Shown in pieces: positions 60,831 to 64,000 of a DNA stretch of 64,000 nt. This stretch comes from Marivibrio sp040218065. Its GTDB lineage: Bacteria; Pseudomonadota; Alphaproteobacteria; UBA8366; Aestuariispiraceae. Location of the stretch: assembly GCF_040218065.1 (NCBI RefSeq), contig NZ_JAVJQE010000013.1, positions 434,001-498,000 of the forward strand, given 5' to 3'. Positions within the stretch are counted from its first letter, which is position 1. Each line of letters starts with the position of its first letter. Both the position numbers and the translations under genes were made by a program. The notes under the pieces are model-generated. The model saw only the letters and a program-made list of their open reading frames with translations, was not told the DNA's origin and searched no databases.

Positions 60831-61203
60831 GGCCGGCTTCCTAGACTATTCTGCGCGACAGTTTCATGACAGCCTGCCGGCCTGCAAGCTGAACCGGCCC
60901 GCCGCCGGTCGCTCCGGAAACCAACGCGCCCGATCTGTGACGAGCCCATGAGCCGCCGCCTTCAAGTCGCGTCGACGGACCGCTCGCCGCCACCCGCATC
61001 GACGCTCCAATCGGCGCGCGCGCCAGGATCGAGGCGGCCGCGACCGCTCATGACGCCTGGCTAAAACGCCATCCGCTCTATGACGGGGCGTATCGCCGCT
61101 CTATGGGAACAGCATGGGGCCGCGGCGGAGGCGGACGCTAGCGGACGCGACGGCTCCGCGCCGATTGCCCGCCCCCAAGGCTTTCCTATATAGGAGGCGC
61201 ATC
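60831..61203. other. Non-coding 373-bp gap between chrA and mnmA
   Basis: The two genes are divergent here. Short open frames exist (for example a protein-like HDAWLKRHPLYDGAYRRSMG at about 61043-61102), but none has a start, codon bias or ribosome site that convinces. The mnmA ribosome site AGGAGG is at 61192-61197. Confidence 0.6.
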
Positions 61204-62364
61204 ATGACCTACGCGCCCGACATAGACCTCGGCTTCGACAAGCCGCGCGCAGAGACCCGCATCGTCGTCGCGATGTCCGGCGGGGTGGATTCCTCCGTCA
61301 CCGCCGCCCTGTTGCACGAGGCGGGCTACGAGGTGGTCGGCGTCACGCTGCAGCTCTACGACCACGGGTTCGCGCTCGCGAAGCCGGGCGCCTGCTGCGC
61401 GGGTCAGGACATCTACGACGCGCGCCGGGTCGCGGAGGAGCGCGGTTTCCCGCACTACGTCCTGGATTACGAAAGCCGCTTCAAGGACCAGGTCATGGCC
61501 GACTTCGCCGACGCCTATGCGCGCGGCGAAACGCCGATCCCCTGCGTGCGCTGCAACCAGACGGTGAAATTCACCGACCTGCTTCAGACCGCCCGGGATC
61601 TCGACGCCGACGCCCTGGCGACCGGCCACTATATCCGCCGCGGGGCGGGACCCGACGGCCGGCCCGCGCTGTTCCGCGCCGCAGACGACGGCAAGGATCA
61701 AAGCTATTTCCTGTTCGCCACCACGGCTGCGCAGCTGGACTTCCTGCGCTTCCCGCTGGGCGACCTCGACAAGGCGGAGACGCGCCGTCAGGCGCAGCGC
61801 CTCGGCCTGCCGATCGCCGACAAGCCGGACAGCCAGGACATCTGCTTCGTGCCCGACGGCGACTACGCGAAGATCGTGCGCCGCCTGCGCCCCGACGCCG
61901 ATCGGCCGGGCGAGATCGTACATCTGGACGGCGCCGTTCTGGGCCGGCATGACGGGGTGGCGAACTACACGATCGGCCAGCGTCGCGGCCTCGGAATCGG
62001 CGGGCGATCCACCGACAGCGAGCCGCTCTACGTCGTGCGTCTGGAGCCGGAGGCCGCGCGCGTCGTGGTCGGTCCGCGCAGCGCGCTCGCCACCCCCGAC
62101 ATTCTCCTGACGGACGTCAACTGGCTGGGGGCCGACCGGCTGTCGGACGGGCCGCATCGGGTGACGGTGAAGATCCGCAACACGATGGCGCCGATTCCGG
62201 CCAGCGTTGAGGCGACGGCGCTCGGCGACGTGGCGGTGCGCTTCAACGATCCGCAATACGGCGTCTCGCCCGGCCAGGCCTGCGTCTTCTACGCCCCGGA
62301 CGACGGCGCACGGCTTCTCGGCGGCGGCTGGATCGCCCGCAAGACGGCCGCGAGCGCGGCCTGA
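61204..62364 (+). CDS. mnmA: tRNA-specific 2-thiouridylase MnmA
   Basis: MnmA installs the sulfur of 2-thiouridine at position 34 of tRNAs. The 386-residue protein (ATG 61204, AGGAGG 7 bp upstream) has the PP-loop VVAMSGGVDSSVTAALLHEA, the catalytic Cys in TPIPCVRCNQTVKF, the second Cys in PDSQDICFVPDGDY, and GQRRGLGIGG. Length is normal. The open frame upstream to 61114 adds Arg-rich residues and is rejected. Confidence 0.97.
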   Translation: MTYAPDIDLGFDKPRAETRIVVAMSGGVDSSVTAALLHEAGYEVVGVTLQLYDHGFALAKPGACCAGQDIYDARRVAEERGFPHYVLDYESRFKDQVMADFADAYARGETPIPCVRCNQTVKFTDLLQTARDLDADALATGHYIRRGAGPDGRPALFRAADDGKDQSYFLFATTAAQLDFLRFPLGDLDKAETRRQAQRLGLPIADKPDSQDICFVPDGDYAKIVRRLRPDADRPGEIVHLDGAVLGRHDGVANYTIGQRRGLGIGGRSTDSEPLYVVRLEPEAARVVVGPRSALATPDILLTDVNWLGADRLSDGPHRVTVKIRNTMAPIPASVEATALGDVAVRFNDPQYGVSPGQACVFYAPDDGARLLGGGWIARKTAASAA

Positions 62365-62457
62365 GCCCCCGAGCGCGCGTCTTGATCCAGGCGCGCCCGC
62401 CGGGCGTATGCTAAACCAGCGGCGCGCGCCGTTTTCTTTGCACGATCGGACCTGCCT

Positions 62458-64000
62458 GTGACGGACGCGCCCGACCCTTCCCTTTCCCCGCCGCGCGCGC
62501 CGACGCGCGTCGGCGCGCCAGAGCCTTGGATGCGCCGCAAGCTCGTGTTGACGGCGTTGGGCGTGGCGCCGCTCGATCTCGGGTTCACCGGGGCCTACAT
62601 CGCCGTTTCCGGACGGTGGGAGGCCGCGCCGCTCGCCGTCGCGCTCAATCTCGCGATCCTCGTCGTGGTGAACGCGATCGGCATGTCGGTGCTTGTGCGC
62701 CCGCTCGGCTGGCTCAGCGACGGGCCCGGCCGACGCCGCGCCAAGGCCCGCGCCCGGCTCGCACGGCTGCCGTTGCTGGCGCCGGCGTGGGCGTTCGCGT
62801 TGGGCGCGGTCTATTGCGCCGGCGTGTTCCTTGCGGGCGCCTACACAGGCGGGTTCGGCGCGGAGACCGGGGTCGATCCGACCCGCGCGCTCTTCGCCTA
62901 TGTGTGGTTCGCCTTCGTCTACGGCTTCTATTTCGCCTTCTACCTCTACTTCGCGATGAGCGACGCGTTGGCCGCCTACCGTCTGCGTCATCCGGAGGAG
63001 CCGGCGGCGACGCTCCGCCAACCCTTCGCCTTCAAGCTCGCGCTTGTCGCCTTCGCGCTCGCCCTGATGCCGCCGGCTCTGATCCTGCAGGATCTCACGT
63101 GGCTTGCGCCGATTCGGGCCGTCCAGAGCCTGACGCCCACCGATGCGGTGCTGCTCGATCTGATGGCGACGATGTTGGCGGCCGCGCTCTCGCTGTTCTT
63201 CGTGGGACGCAGCCTGCTGCGCCCGATCTCACGCCTCGTCGGCGGGTTCGATGCGGTGGCGGCCGGCCGGCTCGACGTCCGGTTGACGCCGGCCTCCGAC
63301 GACGAACTCGGGGCGTTGGCGTCGCGCTTCAACCGGATGGTGCGCGGCCTCGCCGAACGGCGGCGGGTGGAGACGATGTTCGGGAAGTACGTCGCCCCGG
63401 CCGTCGCGCGGTCGATTCTGGCCGACAGCGCCGACGGGCGCATCCGCAGCGAAAGCCGCGAGGCGACCAGTCTCTTCGCCGACATCGAGGGCTTCACCGC
63501 GCTTTCCGAGGAGATCCCGGCCGACCAGGCGATCGATATGCTGAACGCCTATTTCGACGCGATCAGCGGGCCGATCACCGCGCGCGGCGGGGCCATCGTC
63601 AATCTGACCGGGGACGGGCTGCACGCGGTCTTCAACGCGCCCAACCCGGTCGCCCGCCATGCGGAAGCGGCGGTGCGCGCCGCGCTCGACATTCAGCGCT
63701 TGCTGGACGAGGCGCGCTTCGGTCCGCGCGGCGTCCGACTGGCGACGCGGATCGGCGTGCATACCGGCCCCGTCGTCGCCGGGTCCGTCGGATGCGACGA
63801 CCGGCTGCACTACACCGTCTATGGCGACAGCGTGAATGTCGCCGCGCGGCTGGAGGCGTTGAACAAGGAGTTGGGCACGCACACGCTGATCAGCCAAGCG
63901 GTCGCCGACGCGCTCGCCGCCGATCCGCAAGCCGGCGACCTGCTCGACGAAGCGCGTCTCACCCGCTTCCCGGCGGTGCGTCTGCGGGGCCGGCGCGCCG
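62458..64000 (+). CDS. Membrane adenylate/guanylate cyclase with HAMP domain, cut by the window edge
   Basis: From GTG 62458, 514 codons are open to the end of the window. An N-terminal membrane domain has about six hydrophobic helices (residues 20-235), followed by a HAMP domain (residues about 245-300, LLRPISRLVGGFDAVAAGRL) and a class III cyclase domain with the metal-binding Asp in SLFADIEGFTALSEE, GDGLHAVFNAP and the nucleotide region YTVYGDSVNVAARLEALNKE. The C terminus lies beyond the window. The first part resembles MASE-type sensor regions, but the signal is unknown. A later ATG at about 62530 is an alternative start. Confidence 0.88.
   Translation, partial: MTDAPDPSLSPPRAPTRVGAPEPWMRRKLVLTALGVAPLDLGFTGAYIAVSGRWEAAPLAVALNLAILVVVNAIGMSVLVRPLGWLSDGPGRRRAKARARLARLPLLAPAWAFALGAVYCAGVFLAGAYTGGFGAETGVDPTRALFAYVWFAFVYGFYFAFYLYFAMSDALAAYRLRHPEEPAATLRQPFAFKLALVAFALALMPPALILQDLTWLAPIRAVQSLTPTDAVLLDLMATMLAAALSLFFVGRSLLRPISRLVGGFDAVAAGRLDVRLTPASDDELGALASRFNRMVRGLAERRRVETMFGKYVAPAVARSILADSADGRIRSESREATSLFADIEGFTALSEEIPADQAIDMLNAYFDAISGPITARGGAIVNLTGDGLHAVFNAPNPVARHAEAAVRAALDIQRLLDEARFGPRGVRLATRIGVHTGPVVAGSVGCDDRLHYTVYGDSVNVAARLEALNKELGTHTLISQAVADALAADPQAGDLLDEARLTRFPAVRLRGRRA

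Noticed and set aside
60957..61140. Small gene between chrA and mnmA
   Set aside because: Short frames with a few protein-like residues but no ribosome site, start or coherent coding bias.
61187..61200. TATATA as a -10 element for mnmA
   Set aside because: The implied start of transcription would fall inside or after the AGGAGG ribosome site.
61114..61203. N-terminal extension of MnmA
   Set aside because: The extra 30 residues are Arg-rich, absent from MnmA, and the AGGAGG site fits ATG 61204.

Overview
The window is a very GC-rich, gene-dense chromosomal segment from an alphaproteobacterium, most likely a motile member of the Rhodospirillales or a related order. Four things point there: all three core parts of the CckA-ChpT-CtrA phosphorelay are present; the LexA box in front of recA has the alphaproteobacterial form GTTC-N7-GTTC; the hisG-hisD-UPF0262-phosphatase-maf-RNase G-yacG block is in the usual alphaproteobacterial order; and the flagellar block contains motE and a DUF6468-type gene. 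No rRNA, tRNA, CRISPR array or transposase was recognised.

Layout. 1-6.5 kb: the 5' part of alaS, a decaying locus (a Sel1-repeat gene broken by a 14-bp tandem duplication, a second frameshifted gene, and three ~110-bp hairpin repeats), then recA with its SOS box and terminator. 6.5-13.1 kb (minus strand): flgB-flgC-fliE-fliQ-fliR-flhB-cckA, interrupted by an opposite-strand transglutaminase-like gene. 13.3-15.4 kb (plus strand): a stand-alone FlhB C-terminal domain, a small acidic protein, fliO and fliP. 15.6-24.7 kb (minus strand): fliL-fliM-DUF6468-motE, cheY, then a MotB-like protein without the ion-binding Asp, a canonical MotB and a giant AMIN/TPR periplasmic protein. 25.0-29.4 kb (plus strand): flgF-flgG-flgA-flgH behind a sigma-54 promoter, and a lytic transglycosylase with its own sigma-54 promoter. 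29.6-38.2 kb: a multi-PAS histidine kinase and an accessory metabolic locus (LysR regulator, 2OG-Fe(II) oxygenase, two DddP-like M24 proteins, an atypical SDR). 38.5-47.8 kb: fliI-fliJ, ctrA, cheA-cheY-cheB-cheR and chpT. 47.9-54.1 kb: a DUF3553 gene and a two-subunit FDH1-type formate dehydrogenase, its subunit genes separated by a REC-HPt regulator gene. 54.3-59.5 kb: yacG, RNase G, maf, LMW phosphatase, UPF0262, hisD, hisG. 59.6-64.0 kb: chrA, mnmA and a truncated adenylate cyclase.

How it works together. Most of the window builds and steers a flagellum: export gate (FliO, FliP, FliQ, FliR, FlhB), ATPase (FliI/FliJ), rod and L-ring parts, switch (FliM), stator-related proteins (MotB, MotE, FliL) and chemotaxis (CheA, CheB, CheR, two CheY). 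Three near-perfect sigma-54 sites (-24/-12) sit in front of flgB, flgF and the transglycosylase, so a sigma-54 cascade probably times assembly. CckA, ChpT and CtrA link this programme to the cell cycle. Known partners not in the window include motA, fliG, fliN, flhA, flgI, cheW and the flagellin genes.
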